Source: VXMF01 sp965206775 (GTDB taxonomy: Bacteria; Acidobacteriota; Terriglobia; Bryobacterales; UBA6623). From it: DNA of 64,000 nt. The notes beneath the pieces are model-generated. The model made no database searches, was not told where the DNA came from, and saw only the letters and a list, made by a program, of their open reading frames with translations. The position numbers and the translations under genes were made by a program. The DNA lies in assembly GCA_965206775.1 (NCBI GenBank), contig CBDBKU010000003.1, positions 1,736,001-1,800,000 of the forward strand, read 5' to 3'. Below are positions 52,656 through 62,774 of the stretch, piece after piece; within the stretch, counting starts at the first letter, position 1, and each line of letters begins with the position of its first letter.

Positions 52656-54351
52656 AGCTATCGTTGGAATCGATCTGGGAACGACAAACTCGTCCGTGGC
52701 TGTGCTGATGGACGGCGTTCCGGAGGTCTTGACTGACGGAGACGACGGCTTGGTCCCATCGTGCGTGGGATTGGACAGCTCGGGGGAGATCGTCGTGGGC
52801 AGGCGAGCGAGGAACCAGGCCGTCCTTTACCCCGAACGCACAGTTCTTTCAGTCAAGCGGCGCATGGGCACCCGAGACCGGTTTCGCCTCGGAGACAAGG
52901 AGTACTCGCCTGAGGAGATCTCGGCCTTCATCCTGAAGGATCTGATTCGAAGGGCGCGGAAAGCTCTCGGTCGCGACGTCACCCGCGCCGTTATCACCGT
53001 GCCCGCCTACTTCACCGACGCGCAGCGCAAGGCTACTCGCGAGGCCGGCAGGATTGCCGGAATCGAGGTAGTCCGCATAATCAACGAGCCCACAGCAGCG
53101 TCCTTGGTTCACGAATTCGGGTCTGGCAAGCAAGCCAAGGCTCTCGTTTACGACCTCGGGGGAGGCACGTTCGATGTGTCGGTAGTCTCCAGGGAGCAGG
53201 GCGTCGTAGAGGTGCTGGCGACTGCAGGCGATAACCGCCTCGGGGGCGATGACTTCGATAGGATGCTCGTCGATCGCCTCAACTCGCACCTCGAGAGGGA
53301 CTACCCTGGCGGCTCGTTTAGGAACGATCGAGTAGTGCAGGCCCGGTTCTTGAACGCCGCGGAAGCCGCCAAGAAGGAACTTTCTTCGGCACCCTTCGCC
53401 GCTGTCGAGGAAGACAATCTGACGATGCTGGGACGTAAGCCCGTGCATCTCTTCCACGAGCTTTCCCGCCCGGACTTCGAGGACGCCATCGAAGAACGGT
53501 TGATCGGCAGCCTGGACCAGATGACTAGGGCCATGGGCGACGCGGGCGTCGTAGCGGCGGACTTGGACCTGGTTCTTCTCGTCGGAGGCTCGACCCGGAT
53601 TCCGCTGGTCGCCCAATTGCTGAGGGAGCGCCTTGGGATGACGCCCCACGGAGAGATTGACCCTGATCGATGCGTTGCCTTGGGTGCCGCCATTCAAGCG
53701 GGAGTGGAGGCCGGAGCCGACGTCGGAAGCGTTCTGGTCGATGTTACCCCGTACACTTTCGGCGTGCTCGTGATCGGCGAGATCGATGGCGTTCTGTCGC
53801 ACCACAAGTTCGCGCCGATCATTCCCCGCAACTCAAAGCTCCCAGTGAAGAAGAGCGATCTCTTCTCCACGGTGACACCCGACCAGGAGGGATGGCACCT
53901 TCAGGTGTTCCAGGGGGAGGATCCTGACGCACTCAAGAACACCCGAATCGGCGAGGTGATGTTCGAGGGCTTGAATGAAAACTCGAATGCATTCGACGAT
54001 GGGATAGTATGTACTTTCTCGCTGGGCGTTGACGGAATCCTCGATGTTCATGCTCGCGAGCGGGGGACAGGCAGGGACATCACCGGCCGGATCGAAGATG
54101 CCCTCGCAGCGAGATCCGATGCCGACGACCTCGACAGCGACGGGACACGGGAGGACGGTATCGACTCCGGGGATTCGATCGAGCTGCTCCTGAAGAGGGC
54201 CAACGCGGCGCTCAAGACCGCGTCGAAAGACGACCAAGGGGAGATCAAGCGTTTGGTTCGGGGCTTGCGAAAGGCAAGCAGGAAGAGGAAGACCGACGAA
54301 GTCGACGCACTCGCGGGCGAGCTCTCGGAATTGCTCTACTTCGTCGAGTGA
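52645..54351 (+). CDS. Hsp70-family chaperone (DnaK paralogue)
   Basis: 568 residues, shorter than DnaK (about 640). The ATPase domain is complete: GIDLGTTNSSVAVLMDGVPE, AVITVPAYFTDAQRKATREA, RIINEPTAASLVHEFG, YDLGGGTFDVSVVS and LVLLVGGSTRIPLVAQLL. The substrate-binding beta domain follows (VTPYTFGVLVIGEIDGVL, IPRNSKLPVKKSDLFST), with a short acidic/Ser-rich linker and a reduced helical lid ending ELSELLYFVE. It lacks the EEVD-like or disordered DnaK tail. With its own GrpE, J-like, TPR and zinc-ribbon partners it probably serves particular clients rather than general folding; a housekeeping dnaK should exist elsewhere. Confidence 0.9.
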   Translation: MTNEAIVGIDLGTTNSSVAVLMDGVPEVLTDGDDGLVPSCVGLDSSGEIVVGRRARNQAVLYPERTVLSVKRRMGTRDRFRLGDKEYSPEEISAFILKDLIRRARKALGRDVTRAVITVPAYFTDAQRKATREAGRIAGIEVVRIINEPTAASLVHEFGSGKQAKALVYDLGGGTFDVSVVSREQGVVEVLATAGDNRLGGDDFDRMLVDRLNSHLERDYPGGSFRNDRVVQARFLNAAEAAKKELSSAPFAAVEEDNLTMLGRKPVHLFHELSRPDFEDAIEERLIGSLDQMTRAMGDAGVVAADLDLVLLVGGSTRIPLVAQLLRERLGMTPHGEIDPDRCVALGAAIQAGVEAGADVGSVLVDVTPYTFGVLVIGEIDGVLSHHKFAPIIPRNSKLPVKKSDLFSTVTPDQEGWHLQVFQGEDPDALKNTRIGEVMFEGLNENSNAFDDGIVCTFSLGVDGILDVHARERGTGRDITGRIEDALAARSDADDLDSDGTREDGIDSGDSIELLLKRANAALKTASKDDQGEIKRLVRGLRKASRKRKTDEVDALAGELSELLYFVE

Positions 54352-54354
54352 CGC

Positions 54355-54642
54355 ATGGGACGCTGTCCGACTTGCCGCGCTCCATATAAGGGAGGCCCGG
54401 AATGCAACCGCTGCGGTACCCGTCTTGCCGAGATCGTGCTGATTGAGGAACGGTCATCTGCCTGCGAGCGAGCCGCGCGGCGAGCCCTCGCTGACCGTGA
54501 CCTAGCGGGAGCGCAAGGCTATATCGACAGGGCGCTCTTTCTACAGCGTTCGCGGGCAGCCCTCCGCACTGCCGCAATTGTCGCGCTGGCGAGCCGAGAC
54601 TTCGCAGCGGCTTGCGCGTTCTGGCGAGAATGGCGGGGTTGA
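54355..54642 (+). CDS. Small zinc-ribbon protein of the chaperone operon
   Basis: 95 residues. The N-terminus has two CxxC knuckles (GRCPTCRAPYKGGPECNRCG), predicted to bind one zinc. The rest is helical and TPR-like (ARRALADRDLAGAQGYIDRA, ALRTAAIVALASRDFAAACA). The ATG at 54355 is 3 nt after the Hsp70 stop, so it belongs to that operon. The two-knuckle start and the short helical repeat could let it act as a client or co-chaperone adaptor; this is an inference from position. Confidence 0.7.
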   Translation: MGRCPTCRAPYKGGPECNRCGTRLAEIVLIEERSSACERAARRALADRDLAGAQGYIDRALFLQRSRAALRTAAIVALASRDFAAACAFWREWRG

Positions 54643-54787
54643 GAGTTCAAGCCCCGGACTGAGCGAATTCGCCAACGCCCCGGATACAGCGAAAGAGCAG
54701 TCAGCGAGCCTTTCGTTGTTGCGACCGTCCGAATCGGTCCGTCGAGCGATATGCTACTATCGGCAAGTCGCATTGGCGACCTTTGGA

Positions 54788-55072
54788 ATGGCGAATAACC
54801 GGCTTCCTTGTTTGTTGATCGGATTCGGCTTGGGGGCCACTTTCGGACTGCTCGTGGCCCCGAATCGCGGTGCCCAAACGCGGGCTGGCCTTCGGCGGAC
54901 TGCCGAGGACGGGCGGGACTTCGCAGTGCGAAGCTCGCAGGACTTGCGCAAGGTCGCAGAAGTCGCGATCGACAAGGGCAAGGAGGCTGTCGAAGTGCAG
55001 CGGGCGAATCTGGAATCGGCTTATAAGGCAGGAGTGGAAGCGTACCGCAATGCTGTAGGCGAGCATTGGTAG
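54788..55072 (+). CDS. YtxH-like membrane-anchored protein
   Basis: 94 residues from the ATG at 54788. The N-terminal helix LPCLLIGFGLGATFGLLVAP is followed by NRGAQTRAGLRRTAEDGRDF and an alanine/lysine-rich amphipathic helix, the pattern of YtxH/gas-vesicle-like small stress proteins. The frame is open from 54578, but the upstream part overlaps the zinc-ribbon gene and has no family character. Function unknown; found near stress genes in many bacteria. Confidence 0.7.
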   Translation: MANNRLPCLLIGFGLGATFGLLVAPNRGAQTRAGLRRTAEDGRDFAVRSSQDLRKVAEVAIDKGKEAVEVQRANLESAYKAGVEAYRNAVGEHW

Positions 55073-55117
55073 CGGCTCTCCGGATTGCGACAGCCCTTGG
55101 GATCGCTGGTGCAAGCA

Positions 55118-55627
55118 ATGAGCGAGACTCAGTTTCTGCTGCCCGTAATTGCGGCGCTTGCTGTGGTAATTGCCGTTGCCGTGGTTGCGATCGCGATTTC
55201 CGCGTTTGCCGTGACGAAAGCAGTCAGGAATCTGGACGAGCGGGCGGGCGAGTTCTTCGACGCTTGGCAGCCAGCGGCGGAAGAGACACGGCAGGCCGCC
55301 AAGGACTTTTCCGAGCAGTCCGGAGAGTTGCTCGCGAGGCTGAACAGCCTCTCGGCAGTCCTGCACAAGCAGGCTCTGCGGGCAGACTCAGTGATCAACG
55401 ACCTCGCCACGAGCGCGCATCAGAACATCGAGGAAGTGGATTCGGCTGTGCGAGCCACGTTGGACCGGATCAACTCCGCATTCGAGGCGCTTGAACGAGC
55501 TGTGACGATCCCGGCGACAAAGTTTCGCGCTGTTGCTGCGGGTATCGGCGCGGCATTCCGGGAACTGACCCGGCAGCGCCCGCAGACCCCCGACCGAATC
55601 TCGACCGACGAAGACATGTTCATCTAG
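55118..55627 (+). CDS. DUF948-like membrane-anchored coiled-coil protein
   Basis: 169 residues from the ATG at 55118. One N-terminal membrane helix (FLLPVIAALAVVIAVAVVAIA) is followed by a long amphipathic, coiled-coil-like region (TKAVRNLDERAGEFFDAW, DSVINDLATSAHQNIEEV, AVRATLDRINSAFEALERAV), as in DUF948 proteins. A TTG at 55085 would add 11 residues and is less likely. It sits 45 nt after the YtxH-like gene; the two often occur together and probably form one transcript. Confidence 0.7.
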   Translation: MSETQFLLPVIAALAVVIAVAVVAIAISAFAVTKAVRNLDERAGEFFDAWQPAAEETRQAAKDFSEQSGELLARLNSLSAVLHKQALRADSVINDLATSAHQNIEEVDSAVRATLDRINSAFEALERAVTIPATKFRAVAAGIGAAFRELTRQRPQTPDRISTDEDMFI

Positions 55628-55666
55628 CAACATCGAGAACAGCGCCGCGAATGGGAGGAAACCGTC

Positions 55667-56824
55667 TTGAAACCCAAGGAGCAAGCAGCCAGCAAGCAGC
55701 AGACCTACCGAGTAGCGCTGCTAGGCACGAAGTTCATGGGCAAGGCCCACAGCCAAGCCTACCGCAATGTGAACATGTATTTTCCGGACGCGCCGAAGGT
55801 CGAAAGGGTCGTGATCTGCGGGCGCAACCCGGACGAGACCGAGCAGGCAAGGCAAGCTTTTGACTGGCAGGAGGCCTCGACGGATTGGAGGGCTGTCGTT
55901 GCGCGGGACGACATCGACCTAATCGATGTCGCGACTCCCGGACACATGCACTGCGATATGGTCCTTGCGGCCGCCGAGGCGGGCAAGCATATCGTTTGCG
56001 AGAAGCCTCTTGCAAACACCCTCGAGGAGGCCGAGCGAATGGTCGAGGCCGTCGAGGCGGCGGGAGTGTCGCACATGCTGATGCACAACTACCGCCGCGT
56101 ACCTGCGGTAGCGCTGGCCAAGCGCATGGTCGACGACGGGCGAGTGGGGGACATCTACCACTTCCGGGCTCGGTACCTGCAAGACTGGGCGCTTTCGCCA
56201 GACTTGGAACTCGTCTGGCGGTTCGACGCCAAGCTCGCCGGCAGCGGCGCCTTGGGCGACCTCGGCGCTCACGTGATCGACTTGGGCCGGTACATTTGCG
56301 GCGAGATTGCGGAATTGGCCGCGACGTCAGAGACCTTCATCAAGCAGCGCGCTGCGGAGGCAGGATCCAGCGAGATGGCGGAAGTGACAGTGGACGATGC
56401 CGCTGCTCTCTGCGTGCGGTTTGCCAACGGAGCGATCGGAACCATCGAGGCCTCGCGCTTCGCTCCGGGCCGCAAGAATCACAACACGTTCGAGATCAAC
56501 GGAAGCAAGGGCTCGATCTCATTCGACCTCGAGAACCTCAATAATCTCAGGTATTACTCAGTCGACGATCAGCCAGATGCCCAGGGCTTCCACGAGATCA
56601 TCGCGTGCTCGCTCGGCAAGCACCCGTACGCGGACGCCTGGTGGTTTGACGGGCACTTGCTTGGCTACGAGCACAGCTTCACGCACACGATTTACGACTG
56701 GCTGCAGGCCCTGGCGTCCGGGGCCTCCACCCATCCGAACTTCCGCGACGGACTGCTGAACCAGCAGATCCTCGACGCCGCTTCGCGAGCTTCGGCGAGC
56801 CGCCGCTGGGAGACGATCGGATAG
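55667..56824 (+). CDS. Gfo/Idh/MocA-family oxidoreductase
   Basis: 385 residues. The N-terminal Rossmann domain binds NAD(P): YRVALLGTKFMGKAHSQAYR, then DLIDVATPGHMHCDMVLAA and the EKP motif in GKHIVCEKPLANTLEEAERM. The C-terminal alpha/beta domain carries the catalytic-type GDLGAHVIDLGRYICG (His in a GxHxxD-like motif) and GTIEASRFAPGRKNHNTFEI. Such enzymes oxidise or reduce sugars and inositols; the substrate is unknown. The start is TTG at 55667, supported by a Shine-Dalgarno GGGAGGAA at 55651-55658. Confidence 0.9.
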   Translation: MKPKEQAASKQQTYRVALLGTKFMGKAHSQAYRNVNMYFPDAPKVERVVICGRNPDETEQARQAFDWQEASTDWRAVVARDDIDLIDVATPGHMHCDMVLAAAEAGKHIVCEKPLANTLEEAERMVEAVEAAGVSHMLMHNYRRVPAVALAKRMVDDGRVGDIYHFRARYLQDWALSPDLELVWRFDAKLAGSGALGDLGAHVIDLGRYICGEIAELAATSETFIKQRAAEAGSSEMAEVTVDDAAALCVRFANGAIGTIEASRFAPGRKNHNTFEINGSKGSISFDLENLNNLRYYSVDDQPDAQGFHEIIACSLGKHPYADAWWFDGHLLGYEHSFTHTIYDWLQALASGASTHPNFRDGLLNQQILDAASRASASRRWETIG

Positions 56825-57272
56825 CGAGGAGCCGCAAGGCATACGTTCCGGTCAGATTGAAACCAGATCGAGTGCTGTCAATGGACGCGGCAGGGCCGCC
56901 CCTATCCGAACAGCCTGAATTGACGCCGCGCTTTCCGGCCGATCGTTTCCACGCCGCTCGCACCACCCCGGGGATCGACGGGCTCACCAGCCCCGAGGCC
57001 CTCGCCCGATCGTCGGACACCAAGGTTGCTCTTGTTCACCAGCAGCTTCATCGAGCGCCGTTTCTGGCAACGAAGCCTGCAACCGAGACACTCCCCGCTG
57101 AGCTGGTGGCAACTCAACTGGGTCCTGCATGACTGAGCCGACGGCGTTCGTCTTAGAGCCTGCCGGGCGGCAGTCCCGACTTGTCCGTCCAAAACCGCTC
57201 GAATGCCTGGCCGCGCCTGAGAGATTCTGCCATTTGTGCGGCAGAAATGACAGCGGAAGAGCCCAGTGCTGG
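56825..57272. other. Intergenic gap between oxidoreductase and protoglobin genes
   Basis: About 450 bases where two convergent genes end. Short open frames are present on both strands without recognisable character. No repeat, RNA gene or clear terminator was found. Confidence 0.4.
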
Positions 57273-57860
57273 CTAGAAGTCGCTGTCCGGGGTGTAAGGC
57301 TGGCTCCAAAGCACGACCTGTAGGACCACGGACTTGAACCACGCCTCGTGCATCCGATCGACCTCCTCTTTCGTGTGTCCCTTCTTTTCCAGAAAGGGGC
57401 GAATGGTCGCAGTAATGGGGTAGATGAACGCGATCATATAGCGCAGAGGGACGATCTGGGCCGCCTCCACGCCATCTGTCTTGTTCTTCTTCGCGCGGTG
57501 GTGACGGAGCGCGATCTCGTGCTGGTAGTCCAGCCATGATTGGTCGTAGTCCCGCTCGCAGGTGTCGCGAATCCACTGCGCGAAGCGCTTGCGAACCCCT
57601 TCTAGGTAGCTGCCGACAGGTTGCCCGTCAGTACCGGCGAAGTACGCCAGAAGATGAGCATTCGAGCCGACGAAGCCGTACCAGAGGTCCAGAACGTCCT
57701 CAACTTGGTCGCTGAGAACGGCTCCAGCCTGCCGCAATGCGTCTCGGTCGTCGTCCGTAAATAGGAGCGTCGTCTCGAGCAACGCAAGGTCTTCGAGAGA
57801 GAGCGGCGAACGAGCCAGATCAGCCGAACCGTAGGCGTATCCGGGAATCGAATTAGACAT
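57273..57860 (-). CDS. Protoglobin-family haem protein
   Basis: 195 residues, the length of a free-standing protoglobin. The sequence SLEDLALLETTLLFTDDDRD, VLSDQVEDVLDLWYGFVGSN, ESYL-like GSYLEGVRKRFAQWIRDTC, then DYQHEIALRHHRAKKNK with the likely proximal His, and VPLRYMIAFIYPITATIRPF follow the globin-sensor/protoglobin fold. It should bind haem and O2, CO or NO; no signalling domain is attached. The ATG at 57860 has a strong Shine-Dalgarno GGGAGG. A promoter with a perfect TTGACA and palindromic operators lies upstream, shared with the divergent MarR gene. Confidence 0.85.
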   Translation of the reverse strand: MSNSIPGYAYGSADLARSPLSLEDLALLETTLLFTDDDRDALRQAGAVLSDQVEDVLDLWYGFVGSNAHLLAYFAGTDGQPVGSYLEGVRKRFAQWIRDTCERDYDQSWLDYQHEIALRHHRAKKNKTDGVEAAQIVPLRYMIAFIYPITATIRPFLEKKGHTKEEVDRMHEAWFKSVVLQVVLWSQPYTPDSDF

Positions 57861-57876
57861 GAGTTCCTCCCAATGC

Positions 57877-57893
57877 AGTATCGAGTCGATACT
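57877..57893. promoter_or_regulatory. Operator palindrome O1 between protoglobin and marR
   Basis: AGTATCGAGTCGATACT is a perfect palindrome of 17 bases with a central G. It lies between the candidate -10 of the protoglobin promoter (TACCCT on the minus strand, 57901-57906) and the protoglobin ATG, so a bound repressor would block transcription. A second, imperfect copy lies at 57934-57950. Confidence 0.7.
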
Positions 57894-57900
57894 ATCAGGC

Positions 57901-57930
57901 AGGGTAGAGGATCGCCGCCCCGTTTGTCAA
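57901..57930 (-). promoter_or_regulatory. Protoglobin promoter
   Basis: On the minus strand a perfect -35 TTGACA (57925-57930) is followed after 18 bases by TACCCT (57901-57906). The operator O1 lies just downstream. The -35 overlaps, on the other strand, the TTGTCA (57924-57929) of the marR promoter, so the two promoters share their -35 region. Confidence 0.55.
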
Positions 57931-57952
57931 TCTAGTATTGAGCCGATACGAT
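57924..57952 (+). promoter_or_regulatory. marR promoter, leaderless
   Basis: TTGTCA (57924-57929), a 17-base spacer and TACGAT (57947-57952). The ATG at 57959 is 6 nt after the -10, where transcription should begin, and there is no room for a Shine-Dalgarno sequence. The operator copy O2 overlaps the spacer and -10. Confidence 0.6.
57934..57950. promoter_or_regulatory. Operator palindrome O2 overlapping the marR promoter
   Basis: AGTATTGAGCCGATACG matches O1 (57877-57893) at 14 of 17 positions and keeps the inverted GTAT...ATAC arms. It lies over the marR spacer and -10, consistent with autoregulation. The two operators are 57 bases apart start to start. Confidence 0.6.
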
Positions 57953-57958
57953 TAGTGC

Positions 57959-58519
57959 ATGGCTGGCTTGTCGATTCTGCTTGAACGGCTGTCTAACCTA
58001 ATGCGGGCAGAGCAGCGCGAAGGGGCCTCGCACGCGGCGCTGCAGCCGGTCCATCTTTCGTCGCTGCTTTACTTGTCGCGCGCCAACCGGTATAGCGACA
58101 CGCCGGCCGGATTGACGGAATACCTGGGTTCGACCAAGGGAACCGTTTCCCAGTCGCTGCTCTTGCTGGAGCGAAAGGGCCTGATCGAAAAGCGGCCTGA
58201 CGATCGCGACCGCCGCGTCATCCATCTAGCATTGACAAATGAAGGCAGGCGCATTCTAGACCAGCAGTGGCCCTTCCCACGGGTCCGCGAGGCGGTGGCA
58301 GCCCTGTCCGTGCCGCGACGGAAGCGACTTGAAGACGCTTTGCAGGAATTCCTCACGTCCCTCCAAAGAGCCCACGGCTCGCGCAGTTTCGGCGTGTGCC
58401 ACACGTGCACGCTTTTTGAGCGGCTCGATGACGGCCGCTTCCGCTGCGGGCTTACTACAGAACTGCTGGTGGATGTCCAGACAGAGAAGATCTGCCGCGA
58501 GCATGAACCGGCAGCCTGA
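57959..58519 (+). CDS. MarR-family regulator with C-terminal cysteine cluster
   Basis: 186 residues. Residues about 30-115 are the winged helix-turn-helix: PVHLSSLLYLSRANRYSDTP, GLTEYLGSTKGTVSQSLLLL (recognition helix) and the wing DDRDRRVIHLALTNEGRRIL. Past the usual MarR end is an extra segment, GVCHTCTLF (Cys147, Cys150), FRCGLTTELL (Cys163) and KICREHE (Cys179, His182), four cysteines and a histidine able to bind zinc or an iron-sulfur cluster. Ligand and metal are unknown, but a redox-, O2- or NO-sensing role fits the divergent protoglobin gene and the catalase remnant next door. Two palindromes in the shared promoter region are the likely binding sites. Confidence 0.85.
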   Translation: MAGLSILLERLSNLMRAEQREGASHAALQPVHLSSLLYLSRANRYSDTPAGLTEYLGSTKGTVSQSLLLLERKGLIEKRPDDRDRRVIHLALTNEGRRILDQQWPFPRVREAVAALSVPRRKRLEDALQEFLTSLQRAHGSRSFGVCHTCTLFERLDDGRFRCGLTTELLVDVQTEKICREHEPAA

Positions 58520-58681
58520 AATCGCCGTGAGGCCCCGCAGCCCCTGAATCGGCATTTGGCATCTTAGTCAGGCGCACTTGTAGGAACGAGCTGGTGCGGT
58601 GCGCCGGAGGATCTCTCGCAACGGCACCGGAAGCGATGCCCCTGCGACTTCGGCCCCACGGCTTGCAGAGGGTGTTGCCTG

Positions 58682-58899
58682 CTAGGCAGCCGCCTTTGCC
58701 TCGGTCAGGCCGAGATCGCGCGCCACGCCTTGGCCGTAAGTCGGTCCGGCTCTCTGGAAGTGCTCGACCTGATGTCGCTGGATGGACCTCGGCATGCTGC
58801 TCATCCCGCCGACGATGAAGGCGATGAGGCGCTCCATCTCGTCTCACGGCATCAGCCGGAATAGGTTGCCCGCCTGCGTGGCCCTCCCCCGCTTGCCCT
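58682..58899 (-). pseudogene. Catalase C-terminal remnant
   Basis: On the minus strand the sequence reads QAGNLFRLMP, a TGA stop, then DEMERLIAFIVGGMSSMPRS, IQRHQVEHFQRAGPTYGQGV and ARDLGLTEAKAAA to a TAG at 58682. This is the C-terminal end of a monofunctional haem catalase (typical QAGNLFRLM, VP-REIQxRQ, DPAYGxGVAxGLG). The rest of the gene is missing upstream, where exonuclease III begins on the other strand. The in-frame stop after LMP shows it is not functional. It lies 160 bases after the MarR gene, tail to tail. Confidence 0.65.
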
Positions 58900-58976
58900 T
58901 CGTCGCTTGTCGCGCAGCGTGCAGTGCGTTCAGGGGAATTGCTCCAGCGCAGCCGACTCACTGAGACGAGTCGTGC

Positions 58977-58982
58977 TGTAAT
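58977..58982 (+). promoter_or_regulatory. Candidate -10 box of the exonuclease III gene
   Basis: TGTAAT ends 6 nt before the TTG start at 58989. There is no Shine-Dalgarno sequence between, as for several other genes in this window. The -35 is not clear. Confidence 0.3.
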
Positions 58983-58988
58983 AGAGAA

Positions 58989-59762
58989 TTGCGCGTTGCT
59001 ACGTGGAACGTGAACGGGCTCCGTGCGCGGCTGGAGTACGTTCTGCATTGGCTTCGGGCAAGACAACCCGACGTCGTGGGGCTGCAAGAGCTCAAGATGC
59101 GCGACGAGCAGTTTCCCGCCTCCGACTTCGAAGCCGAAGGCTACCGAGCGGTTACGCACGGCCAGAAAGCCTGGAACGGCGTGGCGATCCTGACCAAAGA
59201 GCCTGCTGTGGTCAAACAGGTCGGCTTGCCCGGTCAGGCGGACTTCGGGGCTCGGTTGCTGACTGCGGACGTGCACGGCTTGTCGTTTACGACCGTCTAC
59301 GTGCCGAACGGGAAGAATTTGGAGCATCCGGACTTTGAACGCAAGCTGGTCTGGCTCGATGACCTAGCGCGGCACATTCGAGAATGTCACGACGCGACGC
59401 TACCCACCGTGCTGTGCGGCGACTTCAACGTCGTGCCGGCACCGATCGACACTTGGAGCGAGGATCGCCTCGGGGGAACGATCTTTCATACAGAATCCGA
59501 ACGGGATCGTTTTGCGTATCTCTTGCAATGGGGCTTTTCCGATCTCTTCCGCACCAAGTCTCCAGATGAGAAGATGTTTTCTTGGTGGGACTACCGCGGC
59601 GGTTCCTTCTACAGGAACCAGGGATTGCGAATTGACTTCCTACTGGGGTCAGCGTCCGTCGCCCAGCGGCTCGAAGCGGTCCACATCGATCGCGACTATC
59701 GCAAGAAGAAGGATGGCCTGACGGCTTCCGACCATGCTCCCGTGATCGCCGATCTCAACTGA
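58989..59762 (+). CDS. xth: Exodeoxyribonuclease III
   Basis: 257 residues of the EEP (exonuclease/endonuclease/phosphatase) fold; AP endonuclease and 3'-5' exonuclease in base-excision repair. Landmarks: RVATWNVNGLRARLEYVLHW with the metal-site Asn, VVGLQELKMRDEQFP with the catalytic Glu, WNGVAILTK, TVLCGDFNVVPAPIDTW with Asp/Asn, WWDYRGGSFYRNQGLRIDFL and the final SDHAPVIADL with the catalytic Asp-His. The start is a TTG at 58989 that exactly opens the conserved MRVATWNVNG N-terminus; the first in-frame ATG would remove it. Confidence 0.93.
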   Translation: MRVATWNVNGLRARLEYVLHWLRARQPDVVGLQELKMRDEQFPASDFEAEGYRAVTHGQKAWNGVAILTKEPAVVKQVGLPGQADFGARLLTADVHGLSFTTVYVPNGKNLEHPDFERKLVWLDDLARHIRECHDATLPTVLCGDFNVVPAPIDTWSEDRLGGTIFHTESERDRFAYLLQWGFSDLFRTKSPDEKMFSWWDYRGGSFYRNQGLRIDFLLGSASVAQRLEAVHIDRDYRKKKDGLTASDHAPVIADLN

Positions 59763-59812
59763 GAATCCCCGAACTATGCGAATCTGACTGAAAGGGGTCG
59801 CAACAACGAATC

Positions 59813-60589
59813 ATGCGCAGCACCCGATGCTTACGCGCCTTGCTAGGGCTGGCGGCAGTGGCAATTCTGCCGGTAGGCCTGTACGGCCAGCAGGACCCCG
59901 CCCCCCAGCGGCGCAGTCCCAGAGTTGAGTTTGAGCGGTTTGCCGTCGGCTTTCGCCTCGGCTACCACGTCACCGCCCAGATCACCGAGGGAACCGATGA
60001 CCAGACCAGCACGTCCACGAATCCCCCCACGCTCTTCAAGGCGACGTCCGAGCCCCAGCAGGACTCGTGGGGTGTTGGCGGCGGAGTCCAGTTCAATATT
60101 CTCCCGCGATGGGGAGTCACGGCCGACCTCATCGCGCATAGCATCCGATTCAAGACTGGCACGCGAATCGAGAGGAGGGAAACGCCCACCCGGGGGCGCC
60201 AGCTCCTTTCCAGCGAGTTCGTCGTCACGGAGGCGAACCACTGGGACATCCCCGTGATGGTGCGCTACTACCTGAACGGCCCGCGCCAAAGGGTCCGTCC
60301 CTTCATTTCCGGTGGCGTTGGGATGCGACTGGTCCGCAATGCCAAGGCCACCCGAGAGATCGGCGACATCGATCGCGGCGAGAGCGAGTTCATCGACGTC
60401 ACTCCGCAAGTGGCGTCCGACACGACGATGGGCGCGGTCGGCGGAGTGGGTTTCGAATTGATTGACGACATCAATCTGAAGCTCAGTGTCGAGGGACGCT
60501 ACATGCGATGGCAGAACAAGACGTTCGAGATCGGGCTGGCCAACGCCCTCCGCAACCACGTCGAGATCGTCGTCGGTCTTTCGTTCTAA
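59813..60589 (+). CDS. Outer-membrane beta-barrel protein (OmpA/porin-like)
   Basis: 258 residues. A signal peptide (RALLGLAAVAILPVGLYGQ) is followed by alternating polar/hydrophobic strands: RFAVGFRLGYHVTAQI, SWGVGGGVQFNILPRWGVTA, IPVMVRYYLNGPRQRVRPF, GAVGGVGFELIDDINLKLSV, ending in IVVGLSF with a C-terminal Phe, the outer-membrane assembly signal. About eight strands are likely. Function unknown. The ATG is preceded by GAAAGGGGT, 13 nt upstream. Confidence 0.8.
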   Translation: MRSTRCLRALLGLAAVAILPVGLYGQQDPAPQRRSPRVEFERFAVGFRLGYHVTAQITEGTDDQTSTSTNPPTLFKATSEPQQDSWGVGGGVQFNILPRWGVTADLIAHSIRFKTGTRIERRETPTRGRQLLSSEFVVTEANHWDIPVMVRYYLNGPRQRVRPFISGGVGMRLVRNAKATREIGDIDRGESEFIDVTPQVASDTTMGAVGGVGFELIDDINLKLSVEGRYMRWQNKTFEIGLANALRNHVEIVVGLSF

Positions 60590-60658
60590 GCCTCGCCCAA
60601 ACGGGCCTGAGTCCGGCCTTCGGGCGAACGCCGCCAATCACTGGTACCATCGCCGGAG

Positions 60659-62749
<2,091 letters not shown>

Positions 62750-62774
62750 CTCCGGACCAGCGGTCGAGGTTGGC

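Noticed and set aside
58455..59327. A 290-codon open frame on the minus strand opposite exonuclease III
   Set aside because: It lies antisense to a clearly conserved xth gene and has a basic, low-complexity composition typical of a shadow frame; only the short catalase-like stretch inside the gap, in another frame, has family character.
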